51,940 nt of DNA from the NCBI GenBank assembly GCA_964435285.1, contig CAYSYA010000011.1, forward strand, positions 1-51,940. The letters are read 5' to 3'. Made by a program: the position numbers and the translations under genes. The notes beneath the pieces are model-generated. The model ran no database searches, had not been told where the DNA came from, and saw only the letters and a program-made list of their open reading frames with translations. The DNA is from GCA-2718035 sp964435285 (GTDB lineage Bacteria; Bacteroidota; Bacteroidia; Flavobacteriales; TMED113). Positions 42,013 through 51,940 of this stretch are shown one piece after another. Positions within the stretch are counted from its first letter, which is position 1, and each line of letters begins with the position of its first letter.

Positions 42013-43110
42013 ATGAAACAATCAATCATTTTAATAATCATCATAACAATATTTTCATCTTGTAAAAATCCAAATCAAAAAAATGATAATAACTACAAAA
42101 TTGAAGAAGATACTTTGAGGTATAAAAATGAAGTTCATTTAAAAAATCTTAAACAATTAACATTCGGAGGTGATAATGCAGAGGCATATTGGAGTTTTGA
42201 CGACAAAAAACTAGTGTTTCAAGCAAAAAATGAAAACTGGGGAGCATTATGCGATCAAATTTATATCACAGACTTTGATAATTTCAATATGAAAAACGAA
42301 ATTCCAAAAATGATTAGCACAGGGATGGGTAGAACTACTTGCTCATATTTTATGCCTGGTGACAGCTCCATAATTTATGCTTCAACTCACTTAGCAGATT
42401 CGCTATGCCCTGAAGAACCAAAAAGAAGAGAGGATGGAAAATATGTATGGCCAATTTATGAATCATTTGATATATTTATTTCAGACCTTGATGGAAATAT
42501 AACGCAACAACTAACAAATCAATTGGGATATGATGCTGAAGCAACTGTTTCTCCATTGGGAGATAAAATTGTATTTACTTCAATAAGATCGGGAGATTTA
42601 GAACTTTATACATGTGATATTGACGGTAATAATGTAAAACAAGTAACTAATGAAATTGGATATGACGGAGGAGCATTTTTTTCTAATGATGGAAAAAAAC
42701 TAGTTTTTAGAGCATCTAGACCAAAAACTGAAGAAGATATTTATGAATACAAACAATTATTAAGTGAAGGACTTGTAAAACCTACAGAAATGGAAATATT
42801 TGTTTGTAATGTGGATGGAAGTGAATTAAAACAAGTAACTAATCTAGGAAAAGCAAATTGGGCACCTTTTTTTCATCCGTCTGATGAAAAAATAATATTT
42901 TGTTCTAACCATAAATCAAAAAGAGGATTTCCTTTTAATTTATATATGATTGATTTAGATGGAAAAAATCTAAAACAAATAACTTATGACTCACAATTTG
43001 ACTCCTTTCCAATGTTTTCTAATGATGGAAAAAAAATTGTATTTTCATCAAATAGAAATAATGGTGAAACAAGAAATACTAACTTATTTATAGCTGATTG
43101 GGTAGAATAA
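42013..43110 (+). CDS. TolB-like PD40 beta-propeller lipoprotein
   Basis: A 365-residue lipoprotein (TIFSSC, Cys17) built of repeated WD40-like PD40 units: SPLGDKIVFTSIRSGDLELY, FSNDGKKLVFRASRP, HPSDEKIIFCSNHKSKRG and FSNDGKKIVFSSNRN. Such propellers resemble the TolB C-terminal domain and the dipeptidyl-peptidase IV propeller, but no peptidase domain follows. It is probably a surface or periplasmic binding protein. Its stop overlaps the start of the HAD phosphatase by one base (TAATG). The promoter block upstream matches that of the iron operon. Confidence 0.83.
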   Translation: MKQSIILIIIITIFSSCKNPNQKNDNNYKIEEDTLRYKNEVHLKNLKQLTFGGDNAEAYWSFDDKKLVFQAKNENWGALCDQIYITDFDNFNMKNEIPKMISTGMGRTTCSYFMPGDSSIIYASTHLADSLCPEEPKRREDGKYVWPIYESFDIFISDLDGNITQQLTNQLGYDAEATVSPLGDKIVFTSIRSGDLELYTCDIDGNNVKQVTNEIGYDGGAFFSNDGKKLVFRASRPKTEEDIYEYKQLLSEGLVKPTEMEIFVCNVDGSELKQVTNLGKANWAPFFHPSDEKIIFCSNHKSKRGFPFNLYMIDLDGKNLKQITYDSQFDSFPMFSNDGKKIVFSSNRNNGETRNTNLFIADWVE

Positions 43111-43769
43111 TGAATTTAAAATCTTTTTATTTAATTTTTATTTTTTCTTTTTCTTTTTGTCAAGAAAATACTCAATATCCTAATGATGTTAAATGGGTAA
43201 CAGAATCAAAAGAATATAAAATACTGTGCGAACAAATATATTTCAATGCTTGGAAATCAATAAAAAAAGAAGTTAAAAAATCTAAAGAAGCTGTTATTAT
43301 TATGGATTTAGATGAAACTATTCTTGATAATTCAAAATATCAAATAGAATTATTTAAAAAATCTGAAAAATATAATCCTAAGAGTTGGAATAAATGGGTA
43401 GAAAAAGAAGAAGCTGATTTAGTTCCAGGGGCAAAAAAATTTATTTTAAAATTCAAGAACAAAGATGGTTCCAAAATTATTTTTTTGAGTAACCGAGATA
43501 ATTCAACTCTTATTTCTACAAAAAGAAATATGAAAAAATTAGGAATATTATTTGAGGACGATATTTTTTTACTCAAGAAAAACTCTGAAGATTCCAAAAT
43601 AAAAAGAAGAAAAGAAGTTTTATTAGGAAATAATAGAATGGAAGAATACGGTCCAAAAAAAATTATTGCTTATTTTGGAGATGCCTTCGGTGATTTCCCA
43701 AACGATAAAAAATATAAATTTGGAGTCAATAATTTCATTTTCCCTAATCCAATGTATGGAAAATGGTAA
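43110..43769 (+). CDS. HAD-superfamily acid phosphatase (class B / lipoprotein e(P4)-like)
   Basis: A 219-residue exported protein. The HAD motifs are MDLDETILDN (nucleophile D66, D68), FLSNRD with the following Ser/Thr, a Lys-rich helix, and YFGDAFGDFP. The end FIFPNPMYGKW is typical of the e(P4)/class B acid phosphatases, which dephosphorylate nucleotides and sugar phosphates in the periplasm. The N-terminal SFCQ could be a lipidation site, but the lipobox is poor. The ATG at 43110, overlapping the previous stop, fits the signal peptide; an upstream GTG at 43098 is less likely. Confidence 0.85.
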   Translation: MNLKSFYLIFIFSFSFCQENTQYPNDVKWVTESKEYKILCEQIYFNAWKSIKKEVKKSKEAVIIMDLDETILDNSKYQIELFKKSEKYNPKSWNKWVEKEEADLVPGAKKFILKFKNKDGSKIIFLSNRDNSTLISTKRNMKKLGILFEDDIFLLKKNSEDSKIKRRKEVLLGNNRMEEYGPKKIIAYFGDAFGDFPNDKKYKFGVNNFIFPNPMYGKW

Positions 43770-43809
43770 TCAAAAATATTTTGAAGATTTATTTATATAA
43801 ATAGTAAAA

Positions 43810-44532
43810 ATGATTGAGGTTTTCAATAAAGAAAGTCAGGTTTACGGCGAATTCAATGGAGGAGAAATTATTGAAAATAAACCTATTGGCTTCCCTCACG
43901 AAAGAGGAGGAAGTAAAGCATATTCTAATTTATTTTACTGGGCTTATGCCAAAGCAAATGTTGATAGCACAATTGGATTGCATCCGCATAAAGGATTTGA
44001 AATTATGTCTTACGTAATCAGTGGAACAATAAAACACTATGATACACTAATAAAAAAATGGAAAAACTTAGAGGAGGGAGATATTCAAATTATTCAATCT
44101 GGATCAGGAATATCTCATTCTGAATCCATAAATAAAGATGCCTCAATTTTTCAAATTTGGTTTGATCCAAATTTAGAAAAAAGTATCTATCAAAAACCAA
44201 CCTATGTAGATTACTCATCAGATAAGTTTATTTCTAATGGACCAAAGAAAAAAATAGTAGGAAATAATGCGCCAGCAAAAATATTATCTGAAGGAATAGA
44301 AATATTTGAATTGAATTTAAAGGAAAATTTTTCTGTTAAAACTAATCTAGATCAAATATTATCAATTTATGTACTAAATGGGAGCCTAAAAATTTGTAAT
44401 CAAAAAATAAAAAAACATGATTTTGTTAAAATTCAAAAAATGAATGAAATTGAAATAAATATCAATGAAAATTCCAAACTATTTTGCATCTTATCCTCTT
44501 CAAATCTGTCATATAAGACTTATGTTAGATAA
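43810..44532 (+). CDS. Pirin family protein
   Basis: A 240-residue bicupin with the pirin signature: GFPHERGGSKAYSNLFYW, then IGLHPHKGFEIMSYVISG with the two metal-binding His, and the second pair in ISHSESIN with FQIWFDP. Bacterial pirins bind iron and some have quercetinase activity; their physiological role is often unclear. The gene follows the HAD phosphatase by 40 bases and is convergent with the PhzF gene (six bases apart). Confidence 0.88.
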   Translation: MIEVFNKESQVYGEFNGGEIIENKPIGFPHERGGSKAYSNLFYWAYAKANVDSTIGLHPHKGFEIMSYVISGTIKHYDTLIKKWKNLEEGDIQIIQSGSGISHSESINKDASIFQIWFDPNLEKSIYQKPTYVDYSSDKFISNGPKKKIVGNNAPAKILSEGIEIFELNLKENFSVKTNLDQILSIYVLNGSLKICNQKIKKHDFVKIQKMNEIEININENSKLFCILSSSNLSYKTYVR

Positions 44533-44538
44533 TACTTT

Positions 44539-45336
44539 TTAATAAATATCATCAAACTCTATTACTCCCTTTAAATATATAACTGCTTTTCCCCCAATAA
44601 TCACTCTTTTTGATTTATTAAGACAAATTAAATCCCCCCCCCTATTTGATAATTGCATCGCTCTAAGTTTACTTTTATTTAGTCTTTCTGACCAAAAGGG
44701 AATTAATGAACAGTGAGCAGAACCTGTTACAGGATCCTCTAAAATTGTTGCTTGAGGAGTAAAATATCTAGAAACAAAATCAACATCATTTCCAACTGCA
44801 GTAACTATAACACCTCCATGTCCAAGATTAATTTTACTAAACTGATTTGTATCAATTAATATTTTTTCAATTTCACTCTGTGAGTCATAAACAAGTAGAT
44901 AATCTCTAGATTTTAAAACTTCTTTAGGTTGAATATTTAATGATAATTTAATTTCATCAGGTAGCTTCGAAATTACAGGTTTTCTAGAAGGAAAGTCTAA
45001 ATAATAAATATTATCCTCAAGCTTAACAATTAGCTCTCCACTCATTGTTTTAAATAAAATATGTTTTGAGGTATTTTTAAAAACTGATTTAATAACATGA
45101 GCTGAAGCTAAAGTTGCATGCCCACATAAGTCAATTTCATGATCAGGTGTAAACCATCTAAGGTCAAAAAAAGAACCTTTATTAATAAAAAAAGCTGTCT
45201 CGGAAACTGAGTTTTCTTTAGCAATATTTAACAAAAAATCATCTGAATACCATTTTTTTAAAGGAACAACACAAGCAGGGTTTCCACTAAAAATTTTATC
45301 GGAAAATGCGTCAACTTGGAATATTTCAAGTTTCAT
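44539..45336 (-). CDS. PhzF family isomerase-like protein
   Basis: A 265-residue protein with the PhzF double hot-dog-like fold. The N-terminus MKLEIFQVDAFSDKIFSGNP leads to SVSETAFF, whose Glu (E46) is the catalytic acid in the family, then DLCGHATLASAHV and later DPVTGSAHCSLIPFW. Members act as epimerases or isomerases; no phenazine genes are present, so phenazine synthesis is not implied. It overlaps the upstream TIP30-like gene by four bases (ATGA). Confidence 0.9.
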   Translation of the reverse strand: MKLEIFQVDAFSDKIFSGNPACVVPLKKWYSDDFLLNIAKENSVSETAFFINKGSFFDLRWFTPDHEIDLCGHATLASAHVIKSVFKNTSKHILFKTMSGELIVKLEDNIYYLDFPSRKPVISKLPDEIKLSLNIQPKEVLKSRDYLLVYDSQSEIEKILIDTNQFSKINLGHGGVIVTAVGNDVDFVSRYFTPQATILEDPVTGSAHCSLIPFWSERLNKSKLRAMQLSNRGGDLICLNKSKRVIIGGKAVIYLKGVIEFDDIY

Positions 45337-45983
45337 TTTATAATATCTTTTGGTTTATAAATCTTAATTTTCTTTTTATGGTCTAAAAGTGACTCTAAAA
45401 CCATTTTATTAGCTAAATCATGAACATGCAATGGTTTAAAAGATTTTAATAAACCAATTTTATTCAATTTAGTTAAAATTGAAATTGCAACTTTTTCACC
45501 AACACGAAGTAAACTGGGTTGTCTAATTAATGATGGTGGTTGAAAAATATGAATTAATTTAAAGTCTAAACATTTTATTCTTTTTTCCAAAGCCCCTTTA
45601 ATTCTGGGATAAAAGAAAAAAGAATTTTCGTTTGCACCTAATGATGAAATAAGTGAGTAAATCTTTATATTATTTTCTGACGCCATCTTTGCAAAATCAA
45701 ATTGATAAGTATAATCTACTAAGTATTGATTTTTTTTTCCACCAGCTTCACTCCTGGTTGTTCCTAGACAAGAAAAAAAAACATCCCCATTAATAAGATT
45801 TTTATAATCTTTTAATTTAGAAAAATCTATTTTATGAACTACTAGCTTATCATGTGTAATGCCAATATTTTTTCTTACAAAAATAGTGACTTTACTAAAA
45901 TTAGAATTATTTAATAATAGTTTTAAAATTTCTTGCCCAGTTGCTCCTGTAGCCCCTAAAATTATAGCATGTATTTTTTTCAT
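45333..45983 (-). CDS. NAD(P)-binding Rossmann protein, HTATIP2/TIP30-like
   Basis: A 216-residue cytosolic protein with nucleotide-binding GATGATGQEIL at the N-terminus and FFSCLGTTRSEAGGKKNQYL, YSLISSLGANENSFFFYPRI and LIHIFQPPSLI as further family blocks. It belongs to the atypical short-chain dehydrogenases near TIP30/HTATIP2. A YxxxK-type pair is replaced by YPRIKG, where Tyr and Lys could serve. The substrate is unknown. It heads a two-gene unit with PhzF, and its upstream interval, shared with the COG0523 gene, holds the Zur-type palindrome. Confidence 0.8.
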   Translation of the reverse strand: MKKIHAIILGATGATGQEILKLLLNNSNFSKVTIFVRKNIGITHDKLVVHKIDFSKLKDYKNLINGDVFFSCLGTTRSEAGGKKNQYLVDYTYQFDFAKMASENNIKIYSLISSLGANENSFFFYPRIKGALEKRIKCLDFKLIHIFQPPSLIRQPSLLRVGEKVAISILTKLNKIGLLKSFKPLHVHDLANKMVLESLLDHKKKIKIYKPKDIIK

Positions 45984-46027
45984 ATTACTAATTTACACAT
46001 TTACCGTTAGACCAAATTTTAAATAAA

Positions 46028-46042
46028 TGCAACAATGTTGCA
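46028..46042. promoter_or_regulatory. Zur-type operator TGCAACA-A-TGTTGCA
   Basis: A perfect 7-1-7 palindrome ten bases upstream of a TATTTTTG -7 element (46052-46059) and 31 bases before the COG0523 ATG. It matches 39685-39699 except for the central base. Its place between the expected -33 and -7 suits repression. It is also 45 bases upstream of the divergent TIP30-like gene. Confidence 0.7.
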
Positions 46043-46051
46043 ATAATTAAT

Positions 46052-46059
46052 TATTTTTG
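46052..46059 (+). promoter_or_regulatory. -7 element TATTTTTG of the COG0523 gene
   Basis: Matches TAnnTTTG, ending 13 bases before the ATG. A -33 TTG at normal spacing is not evident. Confidence 0.45.
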
Positions 46060-46072
46060 TCTAAAAAAAAAT

Positions 46073-47293
46073 ATGTCAATCCCAAAAAAATTACCCGTCA
46101 CTGTCTTATCAGGTTTTTTAGGTGCTGGTAAAACAACTCTGTTAAATCACATATTACATAATAAACAAGGATTAAAAGTTGCTGTTATTGTAAATGATAT
46201 GAGTGAAGTTAATGTAGACGCAGATTTAATAAAAAATGAAAACACTTTATCTAGAACCGAAGAAAAATTAGTAGAAATGAGTAATGGCTGTATTTGCTGT
46301 ACATTAAGAGAAGATTTAATGATAGAAGTAGAAAGGTTAGCTAAAGAAAACAGATTTGATTATTTATTGATTGAAAGTACTGGAATAAGTGAGCCTGTTC
46401 CAGTAGCTCAAACTTTTTCATTCATCGACGAAAATAATGGCATAGACCTTTCCAAATTTAGTTACATTGACACCATGGTAACTGTAGTAGATGCATTAAA
46501 CTTCTTGAAAGATTTTGGAAGCCCTCAGAGGTTAAAAGATAGAGAGCTAAGTGATATTGAAGGAGATGATCGAACTATTGTCAACTTATTAACAGACCAA
46601 ATTGAATTTGCTAACGTTACAATTATTAATAAATGTGATTTGATTTCTAAAGAACATTTAGAATTATTAAAATCAATAATAACTAAGTTAAATCCTGGCT
46701 CAAAAATTATTGAATCAAAATTTAGTAAAATCGATATTAATGAAATTATTAATACAAAATTATTTGATTTTGCTAAAGCCGAACAAAGTGCAGGATGGAT
46801 AGCTGAACTAAACAAAGAAGAACACACACCAGAAACTGAGGAGTATGGAATTAACTCATTTGTATTTAGAAGTAAAAAACCATTTCATTCCGATAGATTT
46901 TGGAGCTATGTTCAAAATAAATTTTCTAGCTCAATCATAAGAAGTAAAGGGTTATTTTGGCTAGACTCAAGACCTGAACAAGCAATATCATGGAGTCAAG
47001 CTGGGGGGTCACTTAGAGCAGATAGCGCAGGCGTTTGGTGGGGGAGCATGCCATTTGAAAAACGAATAGAACAACAATCATTTGTGGAAAATCAAGAAAT
47101 GATTGAAGAAAACTGGGATAAAGATTTTCAAGATAGAAAAAATGAGATTGTAATTATTGGAATTGAAATAGATAATAAAAAAATTAAATCTGAACTTGAA
47201 ATGTGCCTTTTAACTGATTTAGAATTAAAGAAAAGAGATTGGAAAGTTGGTTACGAAGACAATTGGCCAGTAGTTAGGGTAAAACCTATCTAA
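46073..47293 (+). CDS. COG0523 GTPase, ZigA/YciC-like zinc metallochaperone
   Basis: A 406-residue G3E-family GTPase. The P-loop is GFLGAGKTTLLNHIL, followed by the metal-binding NGCICCTLRED, ESTGISEPVPVAQTF, and the NKCD base-recognition motif. A CobW C-terminal domain follows (about 250-345, SFVFRSKKPFHSDRFWSYV). Zur-regulated members of this family act in zinc starvation by delivering or sparing zinc. The palindrome in the promoter, identical to that at the Zur-like gene, supports that role here. Cobalamin or nitrile hydratase functions are less likely because no such genes are near. Confidence 0.9.
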   Translation: MSIPKKLPVTVLSGFLGAGKTTLLNHILHNKQGLKVAVIVNDMSEVNVDADLIKNENTLSRTEEKLVEMSNGCICCTLREDLMIEVERLAKENRFDYLLIESTGISEPVPVAQTFSFIDENNGIDLSKFSYIDTMVTVVDALNFLKDFGSPQRLKDRELSDIEGDDRTIVNLLTDQIEFANVTIINKCDLISKEHLELLKSIITKLNPGSKIIESKFSKIDINEIINTKLFDFAKAEQSAGWIAELNKEEHTPETEEYGINSFVFRSKKPFHSDRFWSYVQNKFSSSIIRSKGLFWLDSRPEQAISWSQAGGSLRADSAGVWWGSMPFEKRIEQQSFVENQEMIEENWDKDFQDRKNEIVIIGIEIDNKKIKSELEMCLLTDLELKKRDWKVGYEDNWPVVRVKPI

Positions 47294-47299
47294 AAAAAC

Positions 47300-47333
47300 T
47301 TAACAAATTTGTTAAATATTAATTTTAAATTTG
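47300..47333 (+). promoter_or_regulatory. Palindrome TTAACAAATTTGTTAA with possible promoter
   Basis: A perfect 16-bp palindrome (47300-47315) followed by a TAAATTTG -7-like element at 47326-47333, in front of the M1 peptidase gene. The TTG inside the palindrome is only 14 bases from the -7 box, short of the usual 19, so a functional promoter is uncertain. Confidence 0.35.
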
Positions 47334-47351
47334 AACTTTAAAATAATAATC

Positions 47352-49697
47352 ATGACTTTAAATACATCTCAAATAAAAAAAATTTTAATTATTATATTTT
47401 CATTTTCATTTATTCACGCTCAAGAAAATTTAAATAATAGTAAGTTCAAACAATTACATGAAGAACTACCAACTCCAAATGTTTACAGAACAGCAAGTGG
47501 AGCTCCAGGTCATGAATATTATCAACAAAAAGCAGATTACATTATTAATGTAGAACTGGATGAAAAAAATCATATAATTTCCGGAGATGAAACAATTACT
47601 TATACAAATAACTCCCCTGATATATTAAACTATTTATGGGTCCAATTAGATCAAAATGTAAGAGCAAAAAACTCACATGCTCAACTTACTACAACAAATA
47701 GCATTAATGACAAAATGAACTTTGGAAGTATAAAGAGAATGCATGATAAAATAAATTTTGATGGAGGATTCAAACTAGAAAAAGTGACTTATACAAATGG
47801 AAAAAACCTACCATATATAGTTAATGAAACAATGATGAGAATTGAACTTCCAAAAGGATTAAAGCAAGGACAAACATTCTCATTTAAGATAAAATATTCT
47901 TACAACATCAATGATAGAATGAAAATTGGAGGTAGAAGTGGATATGAATACTTTGAAGATGAAGATAATTCAATTTATACAATTGCTCAATTTTTTCCTA
48001 GAATGGCAGTTTATAATGAAGTAGAAGGATGGCAAAACAAACAATTTTTAGGAAGAGGAGAATTTGCCTTACCATTTGGAGACTATAAAGTTAGTATAAC
48101 TGTTCCTGCAGATCATATTGTAGCTGCTACTGGTGAATTAAAAAATCCATCTTCTGTTTTAACTAAAAAACAAATAAAAAGATGGGAAAAAGCAACAAAT
48201 AATTACGATGAACCTGTAATTATTGTCACTCAAGATGAAGCTGAAGAAAATGAAAAACAAAAAAGCAAAAAAATGAAAACATGGATTTTTGAAGCTGAAA
48301 ATGTTAGGGATTTTGGTTGGGCTAGCTCTAGAAAATTTATTTGGGACGCCATGGCAGTTGATATCTCTGGAAAAAGAGTTATGGCTTACAGCTACTATCC
48401 AAAAGAAGGAAATCCTCTTTGGGAACAATATTCAACAAGAGTTGTTGCTCACTCTTTAAAAACTTATTCAAAATATACAATTGACTATATATACCCTCAA
48501 GCAACTTCAGTACACGCAAAGAGAATAGGAATGGAATACCCTATGATTTGTTTTAATTTTGGTAGACCTGAGACTGATGGAACTTATTCTGAAAGAACAA
48601 AATATCGAATGATAGGAGTTATTATACATGAAATAGGTCATAATTTTTTCCCGATGATTGTTAACTCTGATGAAAGACAATGGACATGGATGGACGAAGG
48701 TCTATGTTCTTTTGTTCAATATCTAACAGAACAAGAATTTGAAAGGAATTTCCCGTCTAGAAGAGGACCTCCATCAAAAATTATTGACTACATGAAAGGA
48801 GATAAAAGTGGTATCGTTCCAATTATGACAAATTCTGAATCAATTCTTCAATTTGGTAATAATGCATATGGAAAACCTGCAACAGCACTTAATATTTTGA
48901 GAGAAACAATTATGGGGCGAGAATTATTTGACTATGCCTTTAAAACATATAGCGAAAGATGGGCATTCAAACACCCAACTCCTGCTGATTTTTTTAGAAC
49001 CATGGAAGATGCTAGTGCTGTTGATTTAGATTGGTTTTGGAGAGGATGGTTCTACACAAATGATCATGTAGATATTTCCATAGATGGAGTAAACTGGTTT
49101 AAGGTAAATAGTGGAAATCCTGATATTGAAAATCCATTAGCAAAATATGAAAAAGAAAAAAACAGTACTTATATCGGAGATTCAAGAAATAAAACCTCAA
49201 TTTCAAAAACAATTACAGAAAAAGATGAAAAAGCAATTGACTTTTACACTACATATGATCCTTTTTCTGTTAATATTTTAGATAGAAATAATTACAAAAA
49301 TTACTTGAGTAGCCTTGATACTGAAGAGGAAGAGATTTTAAACTCAAATAAGAATTATTATGAAATACATTTTAGTAATGTTGGCGGACTAGTAATGCCT
49401 TTAATAATTGAATTTGAATTTACTGACGGAACTACTGAAGTAATTAGAATACCTGCTGAAATTTGGAAAAAAAATTCTGAGAAAATTAAAAAAATATTTA
49501 TTCTTGAAAAAGAGTTAATAAATATTAAACTTGATCCATTCTTGGAAACAGCTGATGTAAATATGAACAATAATTATTGGCCACCTAGAATGGAACCAAC
49601 TAGATTTCAATTGTATAAACAAAAGCAAAGATTTCAACAAAATCCAATGCAAATAGATAAAAGAGTAAAATTGATTGAAGGATTAAATGAAGAATAG
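47352..49697 (+). CDS. M1 family metallopeptidase (aminopeptidase)
   Basis: A 781-residue exported gluzincin. A signal peptide (IIIFSFSFIHAQ) is followed by an N-terminal beta-domain (YYQQKADYIINVELDEKN) and the catalytic domain. The zinc motif is exact, HEIGH (426-430) with E449 eighteen residues further on in WMDEG. The typical GxMEN exopeptidase motif is replaced by KRIGMEYPMICFN, as in the Bacteroidota branch. The ATG at 47352 gives a normal signal peptide; an in-frame TTG at 47331 is less likely. The DUF6702 gene follows five bases later, a pairing common in this phylum. Confidence 0.9.
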   Translation: MTLNTSQIKKILIIIFSFSFIHAQENLNNSKFKQLHEELPTPNVYRTASGAPGHEYYQQKADYIINVELDEKNHIISGDETITYTNNSPDILNYLWVQLDQNVRAKNSHAQLTTTNSINDKMNFGSIKRMHDKINFDGGFKLEKVTYTNGKNLPYIVNETMMRIELPKGLKQGQTFSFKIKYSYNINDRMKIGGRSGYEYFEDEDNSIYTIAQFFPRMAVYNEVEGWQNKQFLGRGEFALPFGDYKVSITVPADHIVAATGELKNPSSVLTKKQIKRWEKATNNYDEPVIIVTQDEAEENEKQKSKKMKTWIFEAENVRDFGWASSRKFIWDAMAVDISGKRVMAYSYYPKEGNPLWEQYSTRVVAHSLKTYSKYTIDYIYPQATSVHAKRIGMEYPMICFNFGRPETDGTYSERTKYRMIGVIIHEIGHNFFPMIVNSDERQWTWMDEGLCSFVQYLTEQEFERNFPSRRGPPSKIIDYMKGDKSGIVPIMTNSESILQFGNNAYGKPATALNILRETIMGRELFDYAFKTYSERWAFKHPTPADFFRTMEDASAVDLDWFWRGWFYTNDHVDISIDGVNWFKVNSGNPDIENPLAKYEKEKNSTYIGDSRNKTSISKTITEKDEKAIDFYTTYDPFSVNILDRNNYKNYLSSLDTEEEEILNSNKNYYEIHFSNVGGLVMPLIIEFEFTDGTTEVIRIPAEIWKKNSEKIKKIFILEKELINIKLDPFLETADVNMNNNYWPPRMEPTRFQLYKQKQRFQQNPMQIDKRVKLIEGLNEE

Positions 49698-49702
49698 CAA
49701 CT

Positions 49703-50206
49703 ATGTTTAAAACTCTTATTCTATTAATTTTTTCAATTTTTTTATCACTACATGAATTTCATATTTCACATACCTCAATGTATTATAATGAAGTCTCTGG
49801 TTCTTTAGAAATTACAATTAAAGTACCAATCGAAGACCTGGAAAAATCTTTAGAAATGAAGAATCAAAAACCTTTAGGAATAGGGACAAATAAAGAGTTA
49901 AAATCAATTGATAAAAAAATTAATAGTTATATTAAAAAAAATCTAAAATTATATTTTAATGGAAAAAATATTGAATATCAATGGATTGGAAAAGAAATTG
50001 ATGATAATCTTGAAGAAATATATTTGTACTTTGAAGTCCAGGACTGTAACCAAACTGACATAACAAGTAAAATTAAAATCTACAATACAGTTTTTTTTAA
50101 CATAAATGATAATCAAGTTAATATTGTTTTAGTTGAATATAATAACAAAAAAATGAATCTAAATTTCACTAAGGACAATGAAATTCAAATCTTTAAATTA
50201 AATTAA
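49703..50206 (+). CDS. DUF6702 family protein
   Basis: A 167-residue predicted periplasmic protein beginning with a hydrophobic signal (MFKTLILLIFSIFLSLHEFH). HISHTSMYYNEVSGSLEITI and the later LYFNGKNIEYQWIGKEIDD and VEYNNKKMNLNFT are typical of DUF6702. It is usually encoded next to an M1 peptidase, as here, with a five-base gap. The function is not known; a secreted accessory protein for the peptidase is only a guess. Confidence 0.82.
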   Translation: MFKTLILLIFSIFLSLHEFHISHTSMYYNEVSGSLEITIKVPIEDLEKSLEMKNQKPLGIGTNKELKSIDKKINSYIKKNLKLYFNGKNIEYQWIGKEIDDNLEEIYLYFEVQDCNQTDITSKIKIYNTVFFNINDNQVNIVLVEYNNKKMNLNFTKDNEIQIFKLN

Positions 50207-50230
50207 TTAATCAAGATTTAATTGATTAAT
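50206..50230. terminator. AT-rich hairpin after DUF6702
   Basis: Nine-base arms ATTAATCAA/TTGATTAAT with a seven-base loop, directly at the DUF6702 stop. It is weak and lacks a T-tract, so its function as a terminator is uncertain. Confidence 0.3.
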
Positions 50231-50253
50231 ACATCTAATTACGTATAAGGGAT

Positions 50254-50261
50254 TATATTTG
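50254..50261 (+). promoter_or_regulatory. Candidate -7 element TATATTTG of helicase gene
   Basis: Matches TAnnTTTG 22 bases before the helicase ATG. No -33 TTG at suitable spacing. Confidence 0.35.
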
Positions 50262-50283
50262 ACCGAAATTAAAAATTATTCAA

Positions 50284-51940
<1,657 letters not shown>

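Noticed and set aside
44539..45336. Phenazine biosynthesis because of the PhzF family gene.
   Set aside because: No other phz genes are near and PhzF-like isomerases are widespread without phenazines.

Overview
The window reads as chromosome from a marine-type member of the Bacteroidota, most likely order Flavobacteriales. It is very AT-rich by eye. It carries four TonB-dependent receptors, many short signal peptides and lipoproteins, C-terminal tails of the type IX secretion kind, families typical of the group (DUF4249, DUF4856, DUF6702, imelysin, CrtYcd-type lycopene cyclase, CruF), and promoters with a TAnnTTTG -7 element instead of a sigma70 box. Carotenoid genes plus a photolyase suggest a sunlit habitat.

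Layout. (1) 1-1.6 kb: an IntDOT-like tyrosine recombinase facing the 3' end of tRNA-Pro(GGG), probably the edge of an integrated element that extends off the left side. (2) 1.6-5.8 kb, minus: an uptake operon with a Cys-rich lipoprotein, an NTF2-like protein, a lipoprotein, a TonB receptor and a DUF4249 lipoprotein. (3) 5.9-9.8 kb, plus: GH25 lysozyme-like lipoprotein, intradiol-dioxygenase-like secreted protein and a TonB receptor with a KAACC motif. (4) 9.8-17.4 kb, minus: an iron-type operon (DUF4856, imelysin, HTTM/gamma-carboxylase-like protein, FecA-like receptor, DCC thiol oxidoreductase, esterase) behind a good Bacteroidota promoter with a Fur-like box. (5) 17.5-19.6 kb: a secreted beta-propeller. 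(6) 19.8-22.6 kb: crtD-cruF-crtYcd. (7) 22.6-25.2 kb: a phosphate locus (PiT-like transporter, a 26-residue membrane peptide, OprO/P-like porin) with 11-bp direct repeats resembling Pho boxes. (8) 25.3-27.5 kb: DUF4197 protein, a small membrane protein and a photolyase.

(9) 27.5-33.2 kb, plus: the most unusual block. Five tightly packed genes encode a three-helix membrane protein, a membrane-anchored periplasmic trypsin-like protease, a cytosolic VWA protein, a PP2C phosphatase with a transmembrane helix and a hexapeptide-repeat tail, and a Ser/Thr-kinase-like protein with PEGA, coiled-coil, transmembrane and C-terminal periplasmic parts. It resembles the VWA-PP2C-kinase (TerY-P) triad with a protease added, and looks like a transmembrane phospho-signalling unit of unknown input. 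(10) 33.2-39.7 kb, minus: a zinc-type operon of a Zur-like repressor, ZnuD-like receptor, His/Cys-rich lipoprotein and a DUF3526-type ABC transporter. A COG0523 GTPase at 46 kb carries the same TGCAACA-n-TGTTGCA palindrome in its promoter. (11) 39.7-42.0 kb: an M28/PDZ peptidase and an endonuclease-like protein whose catalytic SDH block lies at the N-terminus, which looks like a natural circular permutation. (12) 42-50 kb: PD40 propeller, HAD phosphatase, pirin, PhzF, TIP30-like protein, COG0523, M1 peptidase, DUF6702. (13) 50.3 kb to the end: a DEAD-box helicase that contains a 27-A tract and stays open to the window edge.

Taken together, much of the window serves scavenging of iron, zinc and phosphate, with three separate candidate operator types visible. 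Family names were assigned by reading motifs; no database search was run.
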